Source: Rubrivivax sp.
GTDB taxonomy: Bacteria; Pseudomonadota; Gammaproteobacteria; Burkholderiales; Burkholderiaceae_C
Length of the DNA stretch: 41,170 nucleotides
Direction: 5' to 3'
NCBI GenBank assembly: GCA_004210455.1
Contig: SEFA01000058.1
Span: 1 to 41,170 of the forward strand
Shown here: one piece after another, positions 25,220 through 33,981 of the stretch
How positions within the stretch are numbered: position 1 is the first letter of the stretch
Layout of the letters: each line of letters begins with the position of its first letter
Notes under the pieces: model-generated
Seen by the model: the letters and a program-made list of their open reading frames with translations, nothing else
The model's database searches: none
Told to the model about the DNA's origin: nothing
Position numbers and translations under genes: made by a program

Positions 25220-25648
25220 TCAGGCTCTCGGCGGCCCGCGGGCGCCTTTTCGCCACTGCTGCGCGAGCGTGGCGTCGTGGGGCTGGTCGACGCCGGCGGG
25301 AACGTCCGGCGGGAGCGCGGTCCAGGCGGAAGCCTGGACGATCGGGCCCAGCACATGGCTGAGCTGGTCGAGGAGCTGGCAGTCGCCGGAGCCGGCGACG
25401 TGCCCGAAGGTCAGGAGCGAGTCCTCTTGCGCATCGCCGGACGCTGCCAGTGCGGCTGCCGCGGCCCGTTCGATCGCGGCGACCTGCTTCGCGGCGGAGA
25501 CGGCGAGACGGACAGGTTCGGGCATCGGCCCACCGTGCAATGCGCGGTGCACCAGCCCCAGCGCCTGGAAACCCACCACGGCGACCACGCACCACCAGAT
25601 CCACCAGCGCTGCTGGCGGGTCATGGCGATCGTGGTCGAGCGCGACAT
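25220..25648 (-). CDS. DUF2946-like envelope protein
   Basis: The 142-residue protein has an N-terminal hydrophobic anchor or uncleaved signal (about 12-32: RWWIWWCVVAVVGFQALGLV). An Ala-rich helix follows, then a segment with FGHVAGSGDCQLLDQLSHVLG, and it ends in ARGPPRA. The H...DC..LDQ segment and the R-G-P-P tail are features of DUF2946-type proteins, found beside copper or zinc transport genes. His, Asp and Cys residues in that motif could bind metal (inference). It follows the DUF3299 gene by 15 bases and precedes the TonB receptor, so it is probably part of the metal-uptake operon. Confidence 0.65.
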   Translation of the reverse strand: MSRSTTIAMTRQQRWWIWWCVVAVVGFQALGLVHRALHGGPMPEPVRLAVSAAKQVAAIERAAAAALAASGDAQEDSLLTFGHVAGSGDCQLLDQLSHVLGPIVQASAWTALPPDVPAGVDQPHDATLAQQWRKGARGPPRA

Positions 25649-25663
25649 CGGGACCGACCGCCT

Positions 25664-26233
25664 TCAGCGCGTCGCGCGGACAGCGTCCGTCACGCGATAG
25701 AACATGCCGTAGGGATCGTCGTTGAGGACGGCCAACTGGCCTTCCACGGTCACGACGTCCAGCGTGTAGCGCACCGGCGTTTTGCTGCGGACTTCCACCA
25801 GTCCTTCCGGCCCGGCGGGCACGCAGAACGAGCAGCTCGTCGGCACCGACGACAGCAGGAAGTGGCTCTGCTTGTCGCCCGGCTCCAGCGGCATCATGAA
25901 GCCCTGGACCTTCACCGTGCGCTGGTTCAGTGCCAGCACGCCGGACGGGAACGTCGGGATCACCTTGCTCTTGTCCGCCTTGACGGTGACCGACGACAGC
26001 AGCTTCCAGCTGACGACGCCCTCGACCTCCTGCAGCGGCTTGAAGGGGCTGCGCGGGTCGTGATAACCGGGGCCGGAGCCCATCGGCATCGCCGCGCCCG
26101 AGGGGGCTGCCGCCGTCGCGGAAGCGCCCGATGTCGTGGCCTGCGCGCAGGCCACACCACCCATGACGATCGTCACGAGCGCGACTGCGGCCCGACGGGT
26201 CAGCGTTTCAGCGGTGGTGGATCGAGGGGTCAT
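25664..26233 (-). CDS. DUF3299 periplasmic protein
   Basis: The 189-residue protein has a signal peptide (cleavage near GVACAQA, residue about 31) and a DUF3299 domain (about 65-185). Family marks are VVSWKLLSS near its start, VKVQGFMMPLEPGDKQSHFLL and the cysteine pair in SVPTSCSFCVP, which is a plausible metal or redox site. DUF3299 genes typically stand beside FtsX-like ABC permeases in zinc-regulated loci such as the Vibrio zrgABCDE set. The start at 26233 gives the clean signal peptide but lacks a Shine-Dalgarno sequence; an 11-bp repeat occupies that position. It follows the permease gene closely. Confidence 0.8.
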   Translation of the reverse strand: MTPRSTTAETLTRRAAVALVTIVMGGVACAQATTSGASATAAAPSGAAMPMGSGPGYHDPRSPFKPLQEVEGVVSWKLLSSVTVKADKSKVIPTFPSGVLALNQRTVKVQGFMMPLEPGDKQSHFLLSSVPTSCSFCVPAGPEGLVEVRSKTPVRYTLDVVTVEGQLAVLNDDPYGMFYRVTDAVRATR

Positions 26234-26234
26234 C

Positions 26235-26267
26235 GAGCGGATGGCGAGCGGATGGCGAGCGGATGTC
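26235..26267. repeat. Three tandem copies of an 11-bp unit
   Basis: GAGCGGATGGC is repeated three times (last copy with one change), starting two bases upstream of the DUF3299 start codon, exactly where the ribosome-binding site should be. Confidence 0.85.
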
Positions 26268-26374
26268 CGACGGTTGCCGAGTTCGCGGCGTGAGTGCGGC
26301 CTTTGCGCCGCGTGAAGCTCACCATTGTGCACCGGCTCGATGACCACCCGGCGCAAGGTCCGGGTGAGACGTAC

Positions 26375-27673
26375 TCAGCGCGGCGTCTGGAGCAGCTCGG
26401 TGACATCCAGCCGATAGCCGCGCCACGCCGGCCAGGCTGCGGCGATCAGGGCCAGCCCGAGCGCCAGTGCCGGCACCAGCGCCTCCCAGCCGGAGACCCA
26501 GAGGCCGGAGATCCGCACCGACTGCTGCTGCGCCAGCACTGCGCCCAACCCCGCCGTCAGCGCATGGGACAGGCCCAGTGCGAGCAGCGTGGCGAGTCCC
26601 GCCAGCATCAGCGCCTCCATGGCGATCAGCGCGGCCACGCGCATCGGCGTGGCGCCGAGCATCCGCAGCATCGCGAGATCGCCCTGGCGTTCGCGCACCG
26701 CGTGCAGCAGCGCCACCAGCACCGACAAGGCCGCCGCCAGCAGCAGCATGGCGCCGAAGCCGCGCAGCACGTCGACGCCCACGCCGACCATGCTCAGCAG
26801 CCGTGCCGTCTCCAGCGCGGGCACCGAGGCCTGCAGGCCCGGCTGCGCATTCACCCAGCGCGGCAGCATCACCGCGGCCAGCGGACTGCGATAGCGGACC
26901 AGCACCATGCTGACCTCCAGCGACGCCTCGTCTGGATGGACCTCGTGGGTCTCCTGGGCGCCTTGCCCTTCGTGTCCTTCGTGTCCTTCGGGCCCGTGCG
27001 GGTCGTGCTCGTCCCCACCCGCGGTCGCCGACTTCCCGTGCCCGTGCGCCGCATGGGCTTCCCAGACGGAGGCCAGGTCGGTCAGCACGAGCCGATCCAC
27101 GACGCCTCCGGTCGGCGCCAGCACACCGGTCACCTCGTAGGCGGCCTCATGCTCGTCGCCGCCGGACGCGAGGCCGTGTGTGCCGTGGAAGCGGTCACCG
27201 GGCTTCAGCCCGGACCGCCTGGCCACTTCCGCGCCGAGCAGCGCCTGCATCGGCGCCTTCCACGACTGGCCCCGTGCCAACGACAGCTGGTACAGCGCCA
27301 GATAGTCGGCCGTGGTGCCGACGATGCGGAAACCCTGGAAGCTGTCGCCGAGCGAGATCGGCACCGCCCGCGCGACCAACGGCTGCGCGCGCAGCTGCGA
27401 CACGGTGGCCAGCGGGATGTTGCCGGTCGACTGGTCGAGGTGGAACACGCCCGCGAGCAGGATCTGCATCGGGCTGCCCTTCGCGCCGACGACCAGATCG
27501 ATGCCGCCGAGATCGCGCTTGAGGCCCTGCTCCAGCTGCTCGCTGACGAGGACGACGAAGCCGATCGCGGCCAGGCCGAGGCTCAGCAGCATCAGATTGA
27601 GCGCGGTCAGCATCGGACGCGCCCAGAGATAACGCCACGCCAGGCGCGGCAGGTTCAGCGGCGCGCGGCTCAT
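26375..27673 (-). CDS. FtsX/MacB-type ABC permease with His-rich loop
   Basis: The 432-residue inner-membrane protein has the FtsX/MacB layout: one N-terminal membrane helix (about 20-44), a large extracytoplasmic domain, then three C-terminal helices (about 300-420) with the LAMLRMLGATPMRV coupling segment. The extracytoplasmic domain carries nine histidines within residues 207-246 (HGHG, DEHDPHGPEG, HEGHEG, ETHEVHPDE), plus His163, His166 and His175. This is a strong metal-binding signature. Its ATG overlaps the stop codon of the ATPase gene (ATGA), so the two are translated together. MacB-type permeases do not normally import ions; metal handling is inferred from the loop and from the neighbours. 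Confidence 0.87.
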   Translation of the reverse strand: MSRAPLNLPRLAWRYLWARPMLTALNLMLLSLGLAAIGFVVLVSEQLEQGLKRDLGGIDLVVGAKGSPMQILLAGVFHLDQSTGNIPLATVSQLRAQPLVARAVPISLGDSFQGFRIVGTTADYLALYQLSLARGQSWKAPMQALLGAEVARRSGLKPGDRFHGTHGLASGGDEHEAAYEVTGVLAPTGGVVDRLVLTDLASVWEAHAAHGHGKSATAGGDEHDPHGPEGHEGHEGQGAQETHEVHPDEASLEVSMVLVRYRSPLAAVMLPRWVNAQPGLQASVPALETARLLSMVGVGVDVLRGFGAMLLLAAALSVLVALLHAVRERQGDLAMLRMLGATPMRVAALIAMEALMLAGLATLLALGLSHALTAGLGAVLAQQQSVRISGLWVSGWEALVPALALGLALIAAAWPAWRGYRLDVTELLQTPR

Positions 27674-28374
27674 GGTCTGGGCGCCGGCGAGGCCGCGGCA
27701 TCCGCGCTCCGCCCCGGGAGCCGCAAGCGCTGCAGCGATGACCAGCCGGCCCAGGCGGCATCGATCCGGGCGTCATGCGACGCGATGATCAGGCAGACGC
27801 CGTGCTCGGAGGCGGCGCGTCGCAGCAGCGCCAGCGTCGCGTCGCAGGCCTCGTCGTCGAGATTGGCGGTGGGCTCGTCGGCCAGCACGAATCGTGGTGC
27901 GCGCAGCAGCGCGCGGGCGAGCGCCACCCGCTGCGCCTGCCCTTGGCTGAGCGCATGGGGGCGACGATGCTCGAGCGCGGCTATGCCGAGCTCGTCGAGC
28001 AAGGCCCGGATGCGCGCGAGGTCCGGTGCCAGGCCGGCCGCCACGTAGGGCAGCGACAGGTTGTCGCGGACGCTGAGCGAGGGGCTGAGGTGCAAGCGCT
28101 GCGGCACGAAGCCGAGGTGAGCGCCGCGCCAGGCATCGCGCGCGGCCGGCGCCAGCGCGCCGACCTCGACGCCCGCCATCGTCAGCCGCCCGCCGGACGG
28201 CGTCAGCAGTCCCGCCATCAAGGCCAGCAGCGTGCTCTTGCCGCTGCCGGACGCACCGCGCAGGAGCAGGTGCCCGCCCGCGGGCAAGGCGAAATGCGGG
28301 AACCGCAAGTCGACGCCGGACGCGCGGTCGCGGTCGGCGCCATAACGGAAGCGCAGTCCGTCAAGAACGACCAT
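27670..28374 (-). CDS. ABC transporter ATP-binding protein (LolD/MacB type)
   Basis: The 234-residue ATPase has all the motifs: Walker A GASGSGKST (residues 40-48), Q-loop FVPQRLHLSPSLS, signature LSQGQAQRVALARALL, Walker B FVLADEP, D-loop ANLDD and switch histidine IIASHD. It energises the FtsX-like permease encoded next. Its ATG shares one base with the msrA stop (TGATG), and its own stop overlaps the permease start, so three genes in a row are translationally coupled. Confidence 0.9.
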   Translation of the reverse strand: MVVLDGLRFRYGADRDRASGVDLRFPHFALPAGGHLLLRGASGSGKSTLLALMAGLLTPSGGRLTMAGVEVGALAPAARDAWRGAHLGFVPQRLHLSPSLSVRDNLSLPYVAAGLAPDLARIRALLDELGIAALEHRRPHALSQGQAQRVALARALLRAPRFVLADEPTANLDDEACDATLALLRRAASEHGVCLIIASHDARIDAAWAGWSSLQRLRLPGRSADAAASPAPRP

Positions 28375-28949
28375 CAACCGCCCGCCTCGTCCTTCAGCAG
28401 TTCCTTGAACTTCTTGGCGAACTTGTCGACCTTGGGCGCGACCACGAAGGCGCAGTAGCCCTGCTCCGGGTGGTTGGCGAAGTAGTCCTGGTGATACGCC
28501 TCGGCGGGCCAGTAGTTGTCTTCGGGCTGGATCTCGGTGACGACCTTGCCGCCGTGCGCGCGCTGCGCCTCGTCGACGACCTGCCGGATCACGGCGAGCT
28601 GTTCCGGCCGCGTGTAGTAGATGCCCGAGCGGTACTGCGTGCCGACGTCGGCACCCTGGCGGTTCAGGGTCGTCGGATCGTGGATGGTGAAGAAGACCTG
28701 CAGCAGGTCCTCCAGGCTCACGACCGTCGTATCGAAGCGCACGCGCACGACCTCGGAATGACCGGTGCTGCCGGAACAGACCTGCTCGTAGCTGGGGCTG
28801 GCCAGCGGTCCGTTGGTGTAACCGGACTCCACGCCGAGGACACCCTTGACGCGCAGGAACACGGCCTCGGTGCACCAGAAGCAGCCGCCGCCGAGGGTGA
28901 TGAGGTCCTCGTCAGGCTGGAGTCGGACGGGGTTCGGGGTGGTGGTCAT
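28374..28949 (-). CDS. msrA: Peptide methionine (S)-S-oxide reductase MsrA
   Basis: The 191-residue repair enzyme reduces methionine-S-sulfoxide. The active-site motif is GGGCFWCTEAVF (nucleophile Cys23), followed by the typical VESGYTNG, STGHSEVVRV and FFTIHDPTTLNRQGADVGTQYRS blocks and YHQDYF near the end. The ATG at 28949 has GAGGAG upstream; an upstream in-frame extension lacks similarity. There is no signal peptide, so it is the cytoplasmic form. It is directly coupled to the ABC ATPase gene, an uncommon partner, and appears to be the first gene of the metal-uptake locus. Confidence 0.95.
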   Translation of the reverse strand: MTTTPNPVRLQPDEDLITLGGGCFWCTEAVFLRVKGVLGVESGYTNGPLASPSYEQVCSGSTGHSEVVRVRFDTTVVSLEDLLQVFFTIHDPTTLNRQGADVGTQYRSGIYYTRPEQLAVIRQVVDEAQRAHGGKVVTEIQPEDNYWPAEAYHQDYFANHPEQGYCAFVVAPKVDKFAKKFKELLKDEAGG

Positions 28950-28969
28950 GGCGGGCTCCTCATGGGTCG

Positions 28970-28982
28970 GTGACCGGGTCAC
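28970..28982. promoter_or_regulatory. 13-bp palindrome before msrA
   Basis: GTGACC-G-GGTCAC lies 21 bases before the msrA ATG, at the head of the locus. It is suited to binding a dimeric regulator, but I cannot name one. Confidence 0.3.
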
Positions 28983-29035
28983 TTGTGGGCGGATCATCGG
29001 CGATCAAGGGCGGGGCCGCCCACGCGCCGGGGGAC

Positions 29036-32000
29036 TCACTGTGCGCTCAGCGCCAGATCGACGCGCGGCGACCAGGCCTTGTCCTTGTCGGCGCCGCGCT
29101 CGTCGTCCTTCGAGTGCAGCTTGGGCGACGCGAGGAACATGCGCGCGTTCGGCACGCCGCGTTCGAGCAGCGCGTCGCGCACCGCCACCGCGCGCTGCAG
29201 GGCCAGCTCGCGCAACTGCTCGTCGGTGACGGTGTAGCTGTCCATCAGCAGCTCGCGCATCTGCGCCGCCGGAATGTCCTTGGACAGTCCGATGACGTTG
29301 CGCGGCTTGTTGGGCAGCTTGGCGTTGTCGTAGACGACCTTGAGCAGGCGCGCGCGCTGCGCGTCGTCAAGCACGACCGGCGCTAGCCCCGCGTTGGCGG
29401 AGGCCGCCGGACCCGCTGCACCCCCTGCACCAGAGGCGCCGGACGCGACCGACGTCGGCGCGTTCACCGTTTGCGTAACCGCCGCGCGCCGCATCTCGCG
29501 GCGGCGTTCGGCGATCAAGGCGTCTTCCAGCCGGGCGCCCTGGGCCGCGCGGCGTTCGCCTTCGGGATCGACCCAGCCGGTGATGCTCAATTGCAGCACC
29601 GGCTTGTCGGCCAGCACCTTGGTCAGCGGCTCCAGCTTCTTCGCCGCCTCCGGCTGCAACGCCGCAGTGCCCGGCTGGAATTCCAGCTGGCTCATCTCGG
29701 CACCTCCGCCGCCGCCCGACAGCAGCGAGAACGGCGCCGTCAGCGCCTTCGTCAGCAGGTTGACGATCAGCTTCACCACCAGCCCGCCGACGCTGAACTC
29801 CGGGTCGTTGAGCGAGCCGCTGACCGGCAGGTTGACGTCGATGACGCCGTCGCTGTCCTTGAGCAAGGCCACCGCCAGCTTGACCGGCAACCGGGTCGCC
29901 GTCGGGCTGTCGATCCGGTCGCCGAAGGTCAGCTGGTTGAGCACGATCTTGTTGTCGGCCACCAGGCGGCCGCCGGGATCGATCCGGTAATGGACCCGCG
30001 TGGACAGCTTGCCGCGTTCGATCGCATAACCTGCGTACTTGCCCGCGTAGGGCGACAGCGGCGCGAGCTCGATGTCGGTCGCGCTCGCGGTGATGTCGAG
30101 CGCCAGCGGCGCGCCGCTCGGGTTCAGCTGGCCGCTGATGTCCAGCAGCCCGGTGCCCTCGACCTTGCCCTTGAGCTGCAGCGGCGCCATCGCCGCGGAA
30201 CCCGCCGAGAAAGCGCCCAGCGTCCCCGTCAGCTCGCTGAGGTTGGCGCTGTAAGTGGGCTTGATGAAGCGGTCGTTGAAATCGACCTTGCCGCCATTGA
30301 CGCGGGTCTCGGCGATGCTGATGCGGAGCGGCGGAGCGCCGGCCGCGGACGAGGCCGCCGCCACGGTCGGCGCCGCGGTCGGCGCCGCGGGGGGTGCCGC
30401 GTCCGGGGCCGAGGTCGCTCGCGCCACGGTCGCCGCCACCGGCGCGGACGCCGCCGCCGTGCCCGCCACGGCGGCCACCGCCTGGCCCTGTTCGGTCTGG
30501 TTCAGGTCTCTCAGATTCAGGCGGCCCTGCTCGCTGATGATCAGACGCGCATAGAACTCGTCCAGCACGGCCTGCTGGATCTTCACGTCCGGCGCGCCAC
30601 CGGGCGTGAGCGACAGCCGCAGCCCGCCCAGTTTCAGGGCCTGCCAGCTCAGCAGCTCCTCGGCCGAACGGCGTCGGCCGTCCTGCAAGCGCGCCTGGCG
30701 CAGGCGGAGATCGGCGATCGCCAGCTCGCCCCCGGCGCGCACCGCCGGTCCCTTCGGCGTCTCGGTGAACTCGAATCCGCCGCGCATCGACCCTTCGGCG
30801 CGCTGCAGATGGATGCCGATGGACGGATCCAGATAGGGATCGGCCCAATGCAGCGGCAGGTGCTCGGCCGTGAGGCGCCCCGACGCCTTCAACGGCGCGA
30901 GCGCCAGTTGACCGTCCCAGCGGAACGTCGGCACCTCGCGCAGGTTGCGGCGCGTCGCGTCGGGCCGCCGCAGCGTGGCCCCCAGTTGCACGGGCAGCGG
31001 CTTGCGCAGCTGGCGGCCGTCCCAGTCGATGCCGGACACCTTGAGCACCAGGTCCTGCACGCCGATCGGCCGGGCCGGCTCGTCGTCGAGCACATGCGTC
31101 GCCAGGTCGAGCAGGGTCGCCTCACCGCCTTCGACGGCGATCTCGGCGATCTGCGCGGTCCAGGGCGCGGCATTGGCCGGCGCCGTGGCCAGCGCCGTGG
31201 TCGGCGCCGCAATAGGCGCCGCAGTCGGCTCCGCGGACGTCGCGGGACTTTGGAGCACCTCGGGCACGTCCAGCGTCAATCGATCGCCGCGCCCCTCGGG
31301 CCGGCCTTCGCGCCGTTGGCGAGACGTGGTCGCCGCAATGGCGGCGCCCTGCCCGCCCGCCGCTTGAGAGACCGCGCCCGTCCAGGACGCCCAGCTCCAC
31401 GTGCCGGCCTTGTCGCGGCCCAGTTGGACCTTCGGCGCCACCAGCGCCAGCCGCCCCGCCGTGAGCCTGCGAGTGTCCAGCGCGAGTTCCGCCTGATCGA
31501 GGCTCAGTTGCTTCAGCGCGAGCACCGGCTTCCTGCCGTCCGCCAACCGCAGGTCGTCGAGGCTCAACGCCTTCAACGACAGCTTGAGGTCCTCACCGGT
31601 CGGCCCCGCGCGCACGGCTCCCTGCGTCGCGAAGCGACCTTGCACCGACAGCGGCGTCCCCGCCTTCAGATAGGGCGCGAGGAATTCCAGCGCGAGATCC
31701 TTCAACGCCCAGTCGAGGGCGACGCCCGTCGCACCGACCTCGCCCTTGCCGCTGAACGCGGCCGGGGTCTTTGCGCCGTCGGGCGACAGGGTCGCGGCGA
31801 TCTCCACCGGAGCCGCCTTCGCGGTCAGCGGCCAGTTCAGCCCGCTGCCCTTGACCGACAGCCCGTCGACGTTCCATCGCGACGCGGGACGGAGCATCTC
31901 ATCGGTCCAGCCGACCCGCCCCCCGTCCAGCGCCAGTTGCCGCACGCCGACGCGCCAGGGCGCCGCAGACTTGGCCGGCGGCGTCGCCGGGGCCGGCTTC

Positions 32001-33088
32001 GACGACGCCGTCGTTGCCGACATCTCCGGCAGCCACAGGCGGCCTTGCGCGTCGCGCCCCATCAGCAGCTCCGGCTGCTTCAGGCTCACCACGCCCAACA
32101 GCACCTGGCGCTTCAGCGGCTGGACGTCCGCCAGTTCGACGCTCAACGCCTGCCAGCGCAGCCAGTCCTCCCAACGGCCGTCCGCCTTGCCGTCCGCCTT
32201 GCCGTCAGCGCGCCGCTGCAGCGACAGATCGCGCACCGACGCGAGACCGCTGATCTTGACCTCGGGCGGCTGCTTCGGGGGCTGCTTGAAATCCAGCGTG
32301 AGCTGCGATTCGACCAGGCCCTTGGCCAGCCGCAGCGGCAGCGCCTGGGGCCAATAGGCGCGGTAGGCCGACAGGTCCAGCGCGTCGAGCTTGACCGTCA
32401 TGCTCGCGCTGCGCGTGTCGGCGAAAGGCTGCACCTGGCCTTCGCTCTGGAAGCCGACGCCGTTCAGGCGCCCCGACAGGCGCGGCTGCATGTGGACCTC
32501 GACGTCCGCATCCAGCGTCGACAGGAACGGGATGCCGAGCTGCAGCGCCTTCAGCTCGTGGACCATCCCGGCCGTGCGGTCGTCCAGGCGAAGCTCGCCG
32601 TCGGTGAGTTCGATGTTGTAGAGCGCCGCCTCGGCGGGCCCATCGTCCGGCGGGGTCGGCGCCTTGGGCGCGGCGGCCAGTCGGGCGAGGATGTCGTCCA
32701 GATCGGTCTTGCCGTCGGGCAGCAGCGCGACGCGCACGCGCGGCGACGTCACGCTCAACGACGACAGCACCGGCGCCAGGTGCCACAGCGAGCGCGGCGA
32801 CACCACCGTGCGCACGCGGCTCACTTCAAACATCGGCGGCGCGGCGGCGGTCGGTCCGGCGATCTTCAACTCATCCAGCGTGAGGGCCAACCGCCACGGC
32901 ATGAAGCTCGCGCCGCCCAGCGTGACCGGGCGTCCCAGCCGTTCCGACGCGATCCTGACACCCGCCCGCTCGATCCACATCGGCAGCGCCACCCATGTCA
33001 ACAGCAGCAGCGCGACGACGGACAGCACCAGACCCACAAGCACACGCAGCGCGCGCCGCGGCCAGACCGGAAGAGCAGAGAAGAACAC
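29036..33088 (-). CDS. Giant AsmA-like / DUF748 envelope protein
   Basis: The 1350-residue protein has one N-terminal membrane anchor (about residues 10-37) and an AsmA-type start domain (IASERLGRPVTLGGASFMPW). A very long series of beta-rich DUF748 repeats follows, containing Ala/Pro low-complexity linkers (about 590-650 and 900-950). The C-terminal region (about 1205-1350) has FQPGTAALQPEAAKKLEPL and a following strand reminiscent of OmpA-like domains. AsmA/YhdP/TamB relatives form grooves that move phospholipid between membranes; DUF748 proteins are placed in that clan, so an envelope-spanning lipid role is inferred. The start is GTG with no visible Shine-Dalgarno sequence and is not certain. 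It is divergent from the YdcF-type gene and ends 86 bases before msrA. Confidence 0.83.
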   Translation of the reverse strand: MFFSALPVWPRRALRVLVGLVLSVVALLLLTWVALPMWIERAGVRIASERLGRPVTLGGASFMPWRLALTLDELKIAGPTAAAPPMFEVSRVRTVVSPRSLWHLAPVLSSLSVTSPRVRVALLPDGKTDLDDILARLAAAPKAPTPPDDGPAEAALYNIELTDGELRLDDRTAGMVHELKALQLGIPFLSTLDADVEVHMQPRLSGRLNGVGFQSEGQVQPFADTRSASMTVKLDALDLSAYRAYWPQALPLRLAKGLVESQLTLDFKQPPKQPPEVKISGLASVRDLSLQRRADGKADGKADGRWEDWLRWQALSVELADVQPLKRQVLLGVVSLKQPELLMGRDAQGRLWLPEMSATTASSKPAPATPPAKSAAPWRVGVRQLALDGGRVGWTDEMLRPASRWNVDGLSVKGSGLNWPLTAKAAPVEIAATLSPDGAKTPAAFSGKGEVGATGVALDWALKDLALEFLAPYLKAGTPLSVQGRFATQGAVRAGPTGEDLKLSLKALSLDDLRLADGRKPVLALKQLSLDQAELALDTRRLTAGRLALVAPKVQLGRDKAGTWSWASWTGAVSQAAGGQGAAIAATTSRQRREGRPEGRGDRLTLDVPEVLQSPATSAEPTAAPIAAPTTALATAPANAAPWTAQIAEIAVEGGEATLLDLATHVLDDEPARPIGVQDLVLKVSGIDWDGRQLRKPLPVQLGATLRRPDATRRNLREVPTFRWDGQLALAPLKASGRLTAEHLPLHWADPYLDPSIGIHLQRAEGSMRGGFEFTETPKGPAVRAGGELAIADLRLRQARLQDGRRRSAEELLSWQALKLGGLRLSLTPGGAPDVKIQQAVLDEFYARLIISEQGRLNLRDLNQTEQGQAVAAVAGTAAASAPVAATVARATSAPDAAPPAAPTAAPTVAAASSAAGAPPLRISIAETRVNGGKVDFNDRFIKPTYSANLSELTGTLGAFSAGSAAMAPLQLKGKVEGTGLLDISGQLNPSGAPLALDITASATDIELAPLSPYAGKYAGYAIERGKLSTRVHYRIDPGGRLVADNKIVLNQLTFGDRIDSPTATRLPVKLAVALLKDSDGVIDVNLPVSGSLNDPEFSVGGLVVKLIVNLLTKALTAPFSLLSGGGGGAEMSQLEFQPGTAALQPEAAKKLEPLTKVLADKPVLQLSITGWVDPEGERRAAQGARLEDALIAERRREMRRAAVTQTVNAPTSVASGASGAGGAAGPAASANAGLAPVVLDDAQRARLLKVVYDNAKLPNKPRNVIGLSKDIPAAQMRELLMDSYTVTDEQLRELALQRAVAVRDALLERGVPNARMFLASPKLHSKDDERGADKDKAWSPRVDLALSAQ

Positions 33089-33176
33089 GGGAGCAGCCGG
33101 CGAAACCCGGACGAGTCGTCAAGGAAGCTGATTATGCTGGCGGGCCTCAACACCTGACACCGATCCCCGGCTCTCG

Positions 33177-33944
33177 ATGAACGACCTGATACATGCGGTC
33201 GCAGCGTTCCTGCTGCCGCCCACCGGCGCCTTTCCGCTGCTGCTGCTCGGCTGGTGGCTGCGGCATCGCCGCCGCTGGCTCTCCGGCGCGCTGTTCGCGA
33301 CCGGCCTGGTCGCCGTCTGGATCGGCAGCACCGAGCTCGGCGCGCTGTGGCTGCAGGATCGCCTGCTGGGGCGACAGCAGGCCGTCGAGGTCGAGCGCCT
33401 CAAGGAGGTGCCGCCGTCGCAATCCATCATCGTGGTGCTCGGCGGCGGCGCCCGCAAGCTGATGCCGGAGTACGGCAACTCCCAGCTCAAGGTCATCTCC
33501 GTCGAGCGGCTGCGGTACGGCATCTGGCTGTCGAGGCAGACCGGCCTCCCGCTGATGTTCACCGGCGGAAAACCCAAGGATGCGCCGGACAGCCACATGA
33601 CGGAAGCCGCGCTGGCCGAGCGCACCGCGGCGCAGGAATTCGGTTTCGCCCTCGCGGCCAAGGAAGACCGCGCCACCGACACGCGCGAGAACGCGCGCTT
33701 CACCGCCGAACTGCTGCGCGACCGGCCGGTCCGGCGCGTCGTGCTGGTCACGCACGACGTGCACATGCGCCGCGCACTGCGGGCTTTCCGCGAGGCGCTG
33801 CCGCCGGAGGTCGAGGTGGTTCCTGCGCCGCTGGGCCTGACGGTCCCCGGCTTCGAGTGGCGCGACCTGCTGCCCTCGCAGGAAGGCACCGCGCGGGCGC
33901 GTTACCTGGGCTACGAATGGCTGGGGTACCTCGCCGGGCATTGA
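33177..33944 (+). CDS. YdcF/ElyC family (DUF218) membrane protein
   Basis: The 255-residue protein has two N-terminal membrane helices (about 5-25 and 34-54) and a DUF218 domain (about 83-240). Motifs visible are SIIVVLGGGARKL, ISVERLRYGIWLSRQTGLPLMFTGG, and late RRVVLVTHDVHMRRALRAFRE. ElyC-type members affect peptidoglycan or lipid-carrier metabolism in E. coli; the exact reaction is unsettled. It is divergent from the DUF748 gene across 88 bases. Confidence 0.87.
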   Translation: MNDLIHAVAAFLLPPTGAFPLLLLGWWLRHRRRWLSGALFATGLVAVWIGSTELGALWLQDRLLGRQQAVEVERLKEVPPSQSIIVVLGGGARKLMPEYGNSQLKVISVERLRYGIWLSRQTGLPLMFTGGKPKDAPDSHMTEAALAERTAAQEFGFALAAKEDRATDTRENARFTAELLRDRPVRRVVLVTHDVHMRRALRAFREALPPEVEVVPAPLGLTVPGFEWRDLLPSQEGTARARYLGYEWLGYLAGH

Positions 33945-33981
33945 GCGCCGCCTCGAAGCGCCGTCCCTCAGCACGACCCCC

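Noticed and set aside
29471-33157. 1228-codon open frame on the plus strand opposite the DUF748 gene
   Set aside because: It is the antisense shadow of a GC-rich gene. The translation is Arg/His/Gln-rich without any domain, while the minus strand has coherent AsmA-like protein features.
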